A stretch of 6,479 nucleotides of DNA from Kiritimatiellales bacterium (GTDB lineage Bacteria > Verrucomicrobiota > Kiritimatiellia > Kiritimatiellales > Pontiellaceae): contig JAUXGY010000103.1 in NCBI GenBank assembly GCA_030621805.1, positions 1 to 6,479 of the forward strand, given 5' to 3'. This document shows, one piece after another, positions 1 through 5,929 of the stretch (positions are counted from its first letter, which is position 1; every line of letters begins with the position of its first letter). Under the pieces are notes generated by a model. That model was not told where the DNA came from, made no database searches, and saw nothing but the letters and a program-made list of their open reading frames with translations. A program made the position numbers and the translations under genes.

Positions 1-903
1 TGGCTGGCCTGTTCCCTTCCTCTGTTTGGATGCCAACCGGAGGAGGAACACATCCAGCTGCCACCGTTCGATGGTACCCGTGCTTTTGCAGAGGTAGAGG
101 CGCTGGTGGAGTTTAGCCCGCGCGATGCGGGAACTGAAAGCGGCTGGAAGGCGGCGGCACACATTGCCAAACGGCTGGAAAGTTTTAACGTTGCGGTCGA
201 GATCGATTCGTTTGTGGATATGACCCCGGAAGGCGAAAAGACGTTCCGCAATGTGATGGGCCGAATTCCGGGAAAAACGGATGAATGGATTATTCTGGGT
301 TCGCACTTTGATACAATGCCGGGGATCGATAATTTCCAGGGAGCGAATGATTCCGGCTCTAGCACGGGGGTGCTGCTGGAACTTGCCCGGATACTGGCAT
401 CCGCCGGACAGACTCCCGAGGTGGGAATCCTCTTTGCCTTTTTCGATGGTGAGGAAGGAATTGCCCACTACATTCCGGGCGATGGATTGCATGGTAGCCG
501 CAGGATGGCGGGACAGCTTCTACAGACGGGCGAGCATAAAAAGATCAAAGCCATGATTCTCCTAGATATGGTGGGCGATAAAGATTTACATTTCACCCTC
601 CCTCATAATAGCTCTCGCGAGTTGGTGAAAGAACTATTTGATGCCGCCCACGCGACCGGACAGAGGCGTCGTTTTTCGCTGGCGCGTTCCATTATTACCG
701 ACGATCACGTTCCGTTTCTTGAAATCGGCATTCCGGCAATCAATATTATCGATTTTCGCTTTGGCTCCGAACCAGAGCTGAACGACTACTGGCATACCGA
801 AGCCGACTGCATGGAAAACATCGGTGCAGAGAGCCTTGAAATCACGGGGGAAATCATGCTTCACCTACTGAAACCATTGGCCTTTCAGAAAAAGTCCGAG
901 TAA
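1..903 (+). CDS. M28-family metallohydrolase, glutaminyl-peptide cyclotransferase-like lipoprotein (5' end missing)
   Basis: The reading frame is open from the first base to the TAA at 901-903 (300 residues), so the start lies outside the window. The left end reads as the tail of a signal peptide with a lipobox-like LFGC (Cys at residue 11) followed by an acidic stretch, which suggests a membrane-anchored lipoprotein. The rest is an M28 zinc-hydrolase fold: SHFDT (H102, D104), GANDSG (metal Asp117), FDGEE (catalytic Glu151, metal Glu152), a DGLHGSRRMA segment, LLDMVGD (Asp189), DDHVPF (metal His236) and YWHT near the end. The spacing and the DDHVPF and WHT motifs resemble glutaminyl cyclases, which convert N-terminal Gln to pyroglutamate, more than typical M28 aminopeptidases. 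All expected metal ligands are present, so it is probably active. Aminopeptidase activity remains possible. A GTG at 106 would give a start with no signal peptide and is not preferred. No functional link to the ATPase genes is evident. Confidence 0.88.
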   Translation, partial: WLACSLPLFGCQPEEEHIQLPPFDGTRAFAEVEALVEFSPRDAGTESGWKAAAHIAKRLESFNVAVEIDSFVDMTPEGEKTFRNVMGRIPGKTDEWIILGSHFDTMPGIDNFQGANDSGSSTGVLLELARILASAGQTPEVGILFAFFDGEEGIAHYIPGDGLHGSRRMAGQLLQTGEHKKIKAMILLDMVGDKDLHFTLPHNSSRELVKELFDAAHATGQRRRFSLARSIITDDHVPFLEIGIPAINIIDFRFGSEPELNDYWHTEADCMENIGAESLEITGEIMLHLLKPLAFQKKSE

Positions 904-927
904 TCCCATGGTCATTTAATCTTTCTT

Positions 928-933
928 TATAAT
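928..933 (+). promoter_or_regulatory. Possible -10 box for the ATPase operon
   Basis: A perfect TATAAT lies in the AT-rich gap between the M28 gene and subunit E, 71 bp upstream of the subunit E ATG. No good -35 box is found 16-18 bp upstream (cccatg at 905-910) and there is no extended -10 TG. A competing reading is TTGCAA (939-944), 16 bp, then TACACT (961-966), which matches consensus at 4/6 in each box. The ATPase operon probably starts in this gap, but the exact promoter is uncertain. Confidence 0.35.
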
Positions 934-935
934 CG

Positions 936-947
936 GGCTTGCAAGCC
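936..947. promoter_or_regulatory. 12-bp perfect palindrome in the leader
   Basis: GGCTTGCAAGCC is identical to its reverse complement. It lies 3-14 bp downstream of TATAAT, which would place it over a start site used by that box, an operator-like position. It is also one side of the hairpin at 941-972. A palindrome this short can occur by chance, and no regulator is identified. Confidence 0.3.
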
Positions 948-982
948 TTCTCCTTTTAACTACACTGCTTGCTCATTTTTTT
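941..982 (+). terminator. Weak candidate intrinsic terminator or attenuator
   Basis: GCAAGC (941-946) can pair with GCTTGC (967-972), giving a 6-bp stem with a 20-nt loop. A TCA and a run of seven T (976-982) follow directly. It could end the M28 transcript, or attenuate the ATPase operon if transcription starts near 940. The stem is short and the loop long, so it is weaker than a typical terminator. The same GCAAGC can alternatively pair within the 936-947 palindrome. Confidence 0.3.
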
Positions 983-993
983 AGGAAAACACC

Positions 994-998
994 GGAGA
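994..998 (+). promoter_or_regulatory. Ribosome binding site that fixes the subunit E start
   Basis: GGAGA ends 6 nt before the ATG at 1005. It supports that start over an in-frame TTG at 969, which would add 12 residues not expected in this family and would overlap the T-run. Confidence 0.7.
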
Positions 999-1004
999 AA
1001 AAGC

Positions 1005-1619
1005 ATGGCTGAAGAACTAAAACATTTGATCGAACAGATTCAAAAAGAAGGGGTTGAAAAAGCCGACGAGCAGGCCAACACCATCCTTTCTCAGGCCAAG
1101 GAAAAGGCCGCCAAGATTGTCGCCGAAGCGGAAGAAAAAGCGCACGCCGCATTACTTAAGGCGAAGAACGAGTCGGATGCCTTTGCCGAACGCTCCGTAA
1201 AAACCCTAGAGCAAGCCGCTCGTGACCTCCTCATTACGGTTGGACAAGGCTGCGAAAAAGTCGTTACCGAAACCCTCGGAACAAAGGTAAAAACCGCCCT
1301 TTCCGGCGATCTTCTGGAACAGATGATCCTTAGCGTTGTTGGCCAGAATGCAGGCAGCTCTATTCAACTTAATGTGAGCGAAACCGACAAGGCCGCCCTT
1401 ACCTCCTTTTGCGCAGAAGCGGCAAAGAAGTCCGGCCAGAAAATCGAACTCCAATCTGATTCTGAGGTTCTTAGCGGCTTCAAGGTTGGATTTAAGGATC
1501 AAAACGTCTACCTCGACTTTTCCGGTGAAGCGGTTGCAGAGGCCCTCGCCTCTTTCCTCCGTCCAGAGCTGGCAAAGACCGTCAGCGGCGTGGCCCGCGA
1601 ACAACTATCCAACGCCTAA
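1005..1619 (+). CDS. atpE: V-type ATP synthase/ATPase subunit E (peripheral stalk)
   Basis: This 204-residue protein has the E-subunit layout. A long N-terminal helix (about residues 1-75) is rich in Ala, Glu and Lys, with heptad-like runs such as KEKAAKIVAEAEEKA, and is suited to the peripheral-stalk coiled coil. It is followed by a globular C-terminal domain (about 80-204) that ends with a YLDFSGEAVAEAL segment and LRPELA. In V/A-type ATPases, E forms the peripheral stalk that holds the A3B3 head against rotation and ties it to subunit I; its usual partner is subunit G (or H), for which no gene is visible here. It is the first ATPase gene in the window and follows a possible promoter. The start is chosen by the GGAG-type site and the MAEELKHL beginning. 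Length is normal for the family (about 190-210). Confidence 0.9.
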   Translation: MAEELKHLIEQIQKEGVEKADEQANTILSQAKEKAAKIVAEAEEKAHAALLKAKNESDAFAERSVKTLEQAARDLLITVGQGCEKVVTETLGTKVKTALSGDLLEQMILSVVGQNAGSSIQLNVSETDKAALTSFCAEAAKKSGQKIELQSDSEVLSGFKVGFKDQNVYLDFSGEAVAEALASFLRPELAKTVSGVAREQLSNA

Positions 1620-1631
1620 CGGTACCTGACG

Positions 1632-2174
1632 ATGGCCTACTACTCACTTGTCGCCAGCCTGCCGACGATACAAATCGGGGATGAGCCAAGCTTCTCCACC
1701 GAGGAGTACATTGGCACTTGCTCGCAATGGGCTACTGAACGCGAGGTGAGAATCCTCCGCAATATCCTCCTGAACGAGGGCGACAGCAAAACCTGTCCGC
1801 ACTGCCGGGCATGGAGCGATATTGAAACCCAGATTCGCAACGCCGTGGTCCGGCACCGCGCTCAGAAGATCGGGGTTGATGCCAAGGAATATCTCCAACC
1901 CCACGACGGATTCAGCGGAACCATCGAAGTGCTTCTCACCGACGCCTTCACCCGCAACGACCCCATTGAACTGGAACAGGAAATTGACCGCGCTCGCTGG
2001 CAGCTGGCCGAAGAGTTGATTGGGCAGGATCCTTTCAGCTTTGAGAAGCTGCTCGCCTATGGCATCCAGCTCAAGATTGTCGAGCGCTGGCATAGCATGG
2101 ACGTACACGTTGGCAAAGAAACTCTCGAAGCGGTCATTACGGCCAATACGGAAAAAGAAAAAACCACGGAGTAA
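1632..2174 (+). CDS. DUF2764-type V-ATPase cluster protein, possible C-subunit-like
   Basis: This 180-residue protein lies 12 bp after subunit E and 45 bp before subunit A. Its N-terminus (MAYYSLVASLPTIQIGDEP, then FSTEEYI) matches my recollection of DUF2764 proteins, which sit at this position in bacterial V-ATPase clusters (for example between atpE and atpA in Chlamydia). A CPHC pair (residues 55-58) may bind a metal or be structural. The middle is helical and charged. The C-terminal part (about 135-155, FEKLLAYGIQLKIVERW) recalls the end of A/V-ATPase subunit C (d), where a Tyr-containing helix is followed by a Glu-Arg pair. I infer it may fill the shaft-to-ring or stalk role of the missing C, F or G subunits; this is not established. 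No clear Shine-Dalgarno is seen (only ggta at 1621-1624), so it may depend on translational coupling to subunit E. No signal peptide or membrane segment is visible. Confidence 0.8.
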   Translation: MAYYSLVASLPTIQIGDEPSFSTEEYIGTCSQWATEREVRILRNILLNEGDSKTCPHCRAWSDIETQIRNAVVRHRAQKIGVDAKEYLQPHDGFSGTIEVLLTDAFTRNDPIELEQEIDRARWQLAEELIGQDPFSFEKLLAYGIQLKIVERWHSMDVHVGKETLEAVITANTEKEKTTE

Positions 2175-2219
2175 CCCCTTCGTGGATCATGTTTTTATTG
2201 GGACTGAGGATAATAGATT

Positions 2220-3956
2220 ATGAGTGAAAATATTGGAAAGATTATTGGAGTGAACGGCAACCTACTGAAGGTTGAGTTCGAAAATCCCGTTATCCAAAAC
2301 GAAGTGGCCTACGCCTGCGTCGGTGATCTAAAGCTGAAGGCGGAAGTGATCCGTATCCGCGGCAACAGCGCCGAACTTCAGGTCTTCGAAGATACCGTCG
2401 GCGTAAAAGTCGGCGATCCAGTTGAATTTTCCGGCGATCTGCTTTCCGTGGAACTCGGCCCGGGACTACTCACCCAGATTTTCGACGGTTTGCAAAATCC
2501 TCTGCCTGCCCTTGCTGAAGAGTGCGGGTTCTTCCTGCAACGCGGAACCTATCTCAAGCCCCTGCCCCGCGACAGCAAGTGGGTGTACACCCCTGTCCTT
2601 AACGTCGGCGACACCGTTGTGGCGGGCGACACCATCGGAACGATTCCCGAAGGCATGTTTGACCACCACGTTATGGTTCCCTTTAAACTGCGCGGAAAAT
2701 GGACGGTCGAAAAGGTTACCCCCGCCGGCGAATATACCGTCGAGGAAGTCGTGGCTGTACTTAAGGACGACAAGGGCAACACCGTTGATGCCACCATCAT
2801 GCAGATCTGGCCGGTAAAAATGCCGATCGAATGCTACGCCGAGCGTCTGCGCCCGACCGAGTCGATGGCCACCAAACTCCGTACCATCGACACCTTTTTC
2901 CCCGTAGCCAAGGGCGGAACCTTCTGCGTTCCGGGTCCATTCGGTGCGGGCAAGACCGTGCTGCAGCAGATTATGTCGCGCAACGCAGAAGTCGATATTG
3001 TTATTATTGCGGCCTGCGGCGAACGCGCTGGCGAGGTGGTGGAAACGCTCCGCGAATTCCCAGAACTGACCGACCCGCGTACCGGCAAAAGCCTGATGGA
3101 CCGCACCATTATTATTTGCAACACCAGCTCGATGCCGGTGGCTGCTCGTGAAGCGTCGGTATACACCGGCGTGACGCTGGCCGAATACTACCGCCAAATG
3201 GGTCTCGATGTCCTGCTACTGGCCGACTCCACCTCCCGCTGGGCGCAGGCACTGCGCGAAATGTCCGGCCGGCTGGAAGAGATCCCCGGCGAAGAAGCCT
3301 TTCCGGCTTATCTTGAATCTGTAATCGCCTCCTTCTACGAACGCGGCGGCGTGGTTCGCCTCAACAACGGAACCCAAGGTTCGGTCACCATCGGCGGAAC
3401 GGTTTCCCCGGCGGGCGGCAACTTTGAGGAACCGGTAACACAGGCCACCCTGAAAGTGGTGGGTGCCTTCCACGGTCTTTCCCGCTCCCGTTCCGATGCC
3501 CGCCGCTACCCGGCGATCGATCCGCTGGAAAGCTGGAGCAAATATCCCAGCGTCGTGGATGAAGAGAATGTGGCCAACGCCCGCAAGCTGCTTCTTGCAG
3601 GCAGCGAAGTGGGGCAAATGATGAAAGTGGTCGGCGAGGAAGGCACTTCGATCGACGACTTTGTCATCTACCTCAAATCCGAATATGTGGATGCCACCTA
3701 CCTTCAGCAAAACGCCTTCGACGAGACCGATGCGTCGTGCTCCATCGAACGGCAGGAATATGTCTTCGGTAAGTTGGTTAAGCTGCTGAATACCCAAATG
3801 AAATTCGAAAGTCAGGACGATGCCCGAAGCTTCTTCCAGAAGCTCGCACAGACCTGCAAGGACTGGAACGTAACAGCCCACAACTCAGATGAATTCAAGC
3901 AAACAGAAGAGCAGATGATCAAGATGCTCGCGGAGGTTTCAGACTATGCAGAATAA
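2220..3956 (+). CDS. atpA: V-type ATP synthase/ATPase catalytic subunit A (alpha chain)
   Basis: This is the full-length (578-residue) catalytic subunit of the A3B3 head, which makes or hydrolyses ATP. Visible in order are: an N-terminal beta-barrel (about 1-75); the bulge insertion specific to V/A-type A subunits (about 110-190); the Walker A P-loop GPFGAGKT (239-246, Lys245 and Thr246); GERAGE (267-272), whose Glu268 should be the catalytic glutamate; a NTSSMPVAARE segment (301-311); Walker B-type VLLLADSTSRW (331-341, Asp336); GGTVSPAGGNFEEPVT (392-407); and a helical C-terminal domain. The P-loop and GERAGE differ from the GAFGCGKT and GERGNE of Thermus, archaeal and eukaryotic A subunits. 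As far as I recall, they match chlamydial, spirochaetal and Bacteroidetes members. The start is supported by GAGGA at 2206-2210, 9 nt upstream. The 3' end overlaps the subunit B start. No key residue is missing. Confidence 0.97.
   Translation: MSENIGKIIGVNGNLLKVEFENPVIQNEVAYACVGDLKLKAEVIRIRGNSAELQVFEDTVGVKVGDPVEFSGDLLSVELGPGLLTQIFDGLQNPLPALAEECGFFLQRGTYLKPLPRDSKWVYTPVLNVGDTVVAGDTIGTIPEGMFDHHVMVPFKLRGKWTVEKVTPAGEYTVEEVVAVLKDDKGNTVDATIMQIWPVKMPIECYAERLRPTESMATKLRTIDTFFPVAKGGTFCVPGPFGAGKTVLQQIMSRNAEVDIVIIAACGERAGEVVETLREFPELTDPRTGKSLMDRTIIICNTSSMPVAAREASVYTGVTLAEYYRQMGLDVLLLADSTSRWAQALREMSGRLEEIPGEEAFPAYLESVIASFYERGGVVRLNNGTQGSVTIGGTVSPAGGNFEEPVTQATLKVVGAFHGLSRSRSDARRYPAIDPLESWSKYPSVVDEENVANARKLLLAGSEVGQMMKVVGEEGTSIDDFVIYLKSEYVDATYLQQNAFDETDASCSIERQEYVFGKLVKLLNTQMKFESQDDARSFFQKLAQTCKDWNVTAHNSDEFKQTEEQMIKMLAEVSDYAE
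3932..3937 (+). promoter_or_regulatory. Ribosome binding site for subunit B inside the subunit A gene
   Basis: GGAGGT, a strong Shine-Dalgarno match, ends 8 nt before the subunit B ATG at 3946. It lies within the last codons of the subunit A gene and fixes the overlapping start. Confidence 0.8.
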
Positions 3957-5244
3957 AGTATACCACCGGATTGAACAAATCACCGGCAGCGTCATCGTGG
4001 TTCATGCCGACGACGTCATCAATGGCGAACTGGCCTATGTCGACTCCGCACACGGAACTTCGCTGGCGCAGGTGATCCGTCTGGAAAATGAAAACGTCTA
4101 TCTGCAGGTGTTTGCAGGCGGTCGCGGCATCGGCACCGATGCCCATGTACGTTTCCTTGGAAAAACCATGCAAGTCCCCTTTTCCGAAAATCTGCTCGGT
4201 CGTGTCTTCACGGGTTCCGGTGCGCCACGCGACAACGGCCCGGTGATTACCGAAAACATGATCGATATCGGAGGCCCGTCCGTCAACCCAGCCAAGCGCA
4301 TTATTCCGCGCAACATGGTGCGAACCGGCATTCCAATGATCGATGTGTTCAACACACTGGTGGAATCCCAAAAGCTCCCGATCTTCTCGGTAGCAGGCGA
4401 GCCGTACAACGAACTTCTCGCACAGATCGCCCTGCAAGCCGAAGTCGATATCATTATCCTTGGTGGCATGGGGCTCAAGCACGACGACTACCTCTTTTTC
4501 CGCGACAAGCTCGATGAAAGCGGCGCACTTTCCCGTTCCGTGATGTTTGTCCACACGGCATCCGACCCGACCGTGGAATGCCTGCTCGTTCCGGATATTG
4601 CGCTGGCCGTGGCAGAAAAATATGCCCTGGAAGACAAGCGTGTACTTGTCCTGCTCACGGACATGACCAACTTTGCCGACTCCATGAAAGAAGTGGCGAT
4701 CACGATGGAACAGATTCCGTCGAACCGGGGTTACCCTGGAGATCTCTACTCGCAGCTCGCGGCTCGCTACGAAAAAGCGGTCGACTTTGAAGGTAGTGGA
4801 TCAATCACTATTCTGGCCGTAACCACCATGCCTGGCGACGACGTCACCCACCCGGTTCCGGACAACACCGGGTACATCACCGAAGGGCAGTTCTACCTGA
4901 AGAACGGCCGCATCGAACCTTTCGGTTCGCTCAGCCGTCTGAAGCAGCAGGTAAACGACAAGACCCGCGAGGATCACCGCACCATCATGGACACCATGAT
5001 TCAGCTCTACGCCTCCTTTAAGGAAACCCTTGAGAAGCAATCCATGGGCTTCCGCATGAGTGACTGGGACACTAAGTTGCTTCAATATGGCGAGCGTTTT
5101 GAAAACGAGATGATGGATATTACCGTTAACCTTCCGCTTGAAAATGCCCTTGATGCAGGCTGGAAAATCCTAGCCGACTGCTTCGAACCGGCCGAAACCG
5201 GTATTGCATCGAAACTAACGGACAAGTTCTGGCCGAAGGCTTAA
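3946..5244 (+). CDS. atpB: V-type ATP synthase/ATPase non-catalytic subunit B (beta chain)
   Basis: This 432-residue protein is the regulatory nucleotide-binding-fold partner of subunit A in the hexameric head. The N-terminal barrel (about 1-75) is followed by a core carrying LLGRVFTGSGAPRDNGP (83-99), NMVRTGIPMIDVFNTLVESQKLPIF and a degenerate P-loop region SVAGEPYNELLAQIA (148-162). That region has no GKT, as expected for a non-catalytic B subunit. VLVLLTDMTNFADSMKEVA (233-251) is the Walker B-like strand. Arg331 in FGSLSRL (326-332) corresponds to the arginine finger that completes the active site of the neighbouring A subunit. Length is slightly short of the usual 430-470. The ATG overlaps the end of the subunit A gene by 11 nt and has a strong ribosome binding site, which suggests coupled synthesis of A and B. 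After the TAA there is an inverted repeat rather than the close spacing seen elsewhere in the operon. Confidence 0.96.
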   Translation: MQNKVYHRIEQITGSVIVVHADDVINGELAYVDSAHGTSLAQVIRLENENVYLQVFAGGRGIGTDAHVRFLGKTMQVPFSENLLGRVFTGSGAPRDNGPVITENMIDIGGPSVNPAKRIIPRNMVRTGIPMIDVFNTLVESQKLPIFSVAGEPYNELLAQIALQAEVDIIILGGMGLKHDDYLFFRDKLDESGALSRSVMFVHTASDPTVECLLVPDIALAVAEKYALEDKRVLVLLTDMTNFADSMKEVAITMEQIPSNRGYPGDLYSQLAARYEKAVDFEGSGSITILAVTTMPGDDVTHPVPDNTGYITEGQFYLKNGRIEPFGSLSRLKQQVNDKTREDHRTIMDTMIQLYASFKETLEKQSMGFRMSDWDTKLLQYGERFENEMMDITVNLPLENALDAGWKILADCFEPAETGIASKLTDKFWPKA

Positions 5245-5253
5245 ACACTATGA

Positions 5254-5333
5254 ATCCACAGATTTCACCGATTAACACCGCTTTTATTTACCCTTGGTTC
5301 TGTTAATCCGAGAAATCTGCACAATCTGTGGAT
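5254..5333. repeat. Imperfect inverted repeat with short direct-repeat units
   Basis: ATCCACAGATT (5254-5264) is exactly complementary to AATCTGTGGAT (5323-5333), and GATTAACA (5270-5277) to TGTTAATC (5301-5308). These nested arms flank a centre of about 23 bp (5278-5300). Each arm is built from similar units of about 10 bp containing (A/C)GATT. The right arm carries one unit more than the left (33 against 24 bp), so its middle unit is unpaired. The transcript could fold into a long bulged hairpin. The base composition differs from the flanking genes. It looks like a dispersed palindromic intergenic element rather than a designed terminator, because no T-run follows on the plus strand. Copy number elsewhere in the genome cannot be judged from this window. 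Confidence 0.75.
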
Positions 5334-5341
5334 AAAATAAA

Positions 5342-5929
5342 ATGGCGAAAATAAAACTAACTAAAAACGAGCTCAAGACACAGCGCGATTCAATGGCGCG
5401 GTTCCAGCGCTATCTACCGACGTTGCAGCTTAAAAAGCAACAGTTGCAGATGGAAATGCGGGGTCTCGATCAGCTGATCCGCGATAAACAAGACGAGGAG
5501 CAGGAGGCCCGGGCACAGCTGAGTTCCTGGATTCAGCTCTATTCGGAGCCCGTCGATTTGGCTCCATATGCCCAAGTTGACAAACTGATCACTTCTTTCG
5601 GAAATATTGCCGGAGTGAATATTCCGATTCTCGATGACCTTACTTTCATTGATGCCACGCCCAACCTATTCGAAACCGCCCCATGGACGGACGAGGGTAT
5701 CCGCGTAATGAAGCAGCTCACCCGTCTGCGGGTGGAACGTCAGATTTATGAAGAGCAGCATCGCCTGTTGGCCGATGAACTCCGCACCACCACCCAGCGC
5801 GTCAACTTGTTTGAAAAAGTAAAGATCCCGGAAGCGAAGGAAAACATCCGCGTGATCCGTATCTTTATGGGCGACCAGCAGACCGCTGCCGTCGCCCGCT
5901 CCAAAATTGCCAAAGGAAAAAGTGCATGA
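5342..5929 (+). CDS. atpD: V-type ATP synthase/ATPase subunit D (central rotor shaft)
   Basis: This 195-residue protein has the two-helix layout of subunit D, the asymmetric shaft that turns inside the A3B3 head. An N-terminal helix (about 1-65, beginning MAKIKLTKNELKTQRD) and a C-terminal helix (about 118-190) would form an antiparallel coiled coil around a short middle region (about 70-115). The C-terminal signature LRTTTQRVNLFEKVKIPEAK (147-166), then a basic tail, is the family hallmark; many relatives read VNALE where this has VNLFE. Length is near normal (about 195-220). No Shine-Dalgarno is visible: the 8 nt before the ATG are AAAATAAA, and just before them is the edge of the inverted repeat (GTGGAT). 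The subunit I gene overlaps its stop codon as ATGA. Confidence 0.93.
   Translation: MAKIKLTKNELKTQRDSMARFQRYLPTLQLKKQQLQMEMRGLDQLIRDKQDEEQEARAQLSSWIQLYSEPVDLAPYAQVDKLITSFGNIAGVNIPILDDLTFIDATPNLFETAPWTDEGIRVMKQLTRLRVERQIYEEQHRLLADELRTTTQRVNLFEKVKIPEAKENIRVIRIFMGDQQTAAVARSKIAKGKSA
5913..5917 (+). promoter_or_regulatory. Ribosome binding site for subunit I inside the subunit D gene
   Basis: AAGGA ends 8 nt before the ATG at 5926. It supports that start over the in-frame ATG at 5938, together with the family-typical MIVKMKK beginning. Confidence 0.6.

Noticed and set aside
969..1004. Extended TTG start for subunit E, adding 12 residues (MLIFLGKHRRKS)
   Set aside because: The added part overlaps the T-run and the Shine-Dalgarno, while the ATG at 1005 has GGAG at proper spacing and a family-typical N-terminus.
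2466..3197. Long open frame of 243 codons on the minus strand inside subunit A
   Set aside because: It is antisense to a strongly conserved ATPase core. Its His-, Gly- and Arg-rich translation shows no recognisable domain, as expected from a codon-bias shadow.
3216..3881. Minus-strand open frame of 221 codons within subunit A
   Set aside because: It is antisense shadow of the conserved catalytic subunit, with no ribosome binding context or recognisable domain.
4384..4428. Possible inactivating mutation in the subunit B P-loop (no GKT)
   Set aside because: Loss of the Walker A lysine is normal for non-catalytic B subunits; the surrounding GEPYNELLAQIA is the conserved B form.
3919..4554. Minus-strand open frame of 211 codons over the A/B junction
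   Set aside because: It is antisense to two certain genes, with low-complexity His/Asp-rich composition typical of reversed codons.
5250..5306. 18-codon open frame starting ATGAATCCACAG in the B-D gap
   Set aside because: It lies within the inverted repeat, has no Shine-Dalgarno, and its sequence is explained by the repeat units.
5254..5341. Intrinsic terminator between the B and D genes
   Set aside because: A hairpin can form, but it is followed by GATAAAATAAA rather than a T-run on the plus strand, and the downstream genes D and I need read-through. On the minus strand no gene reads into it.
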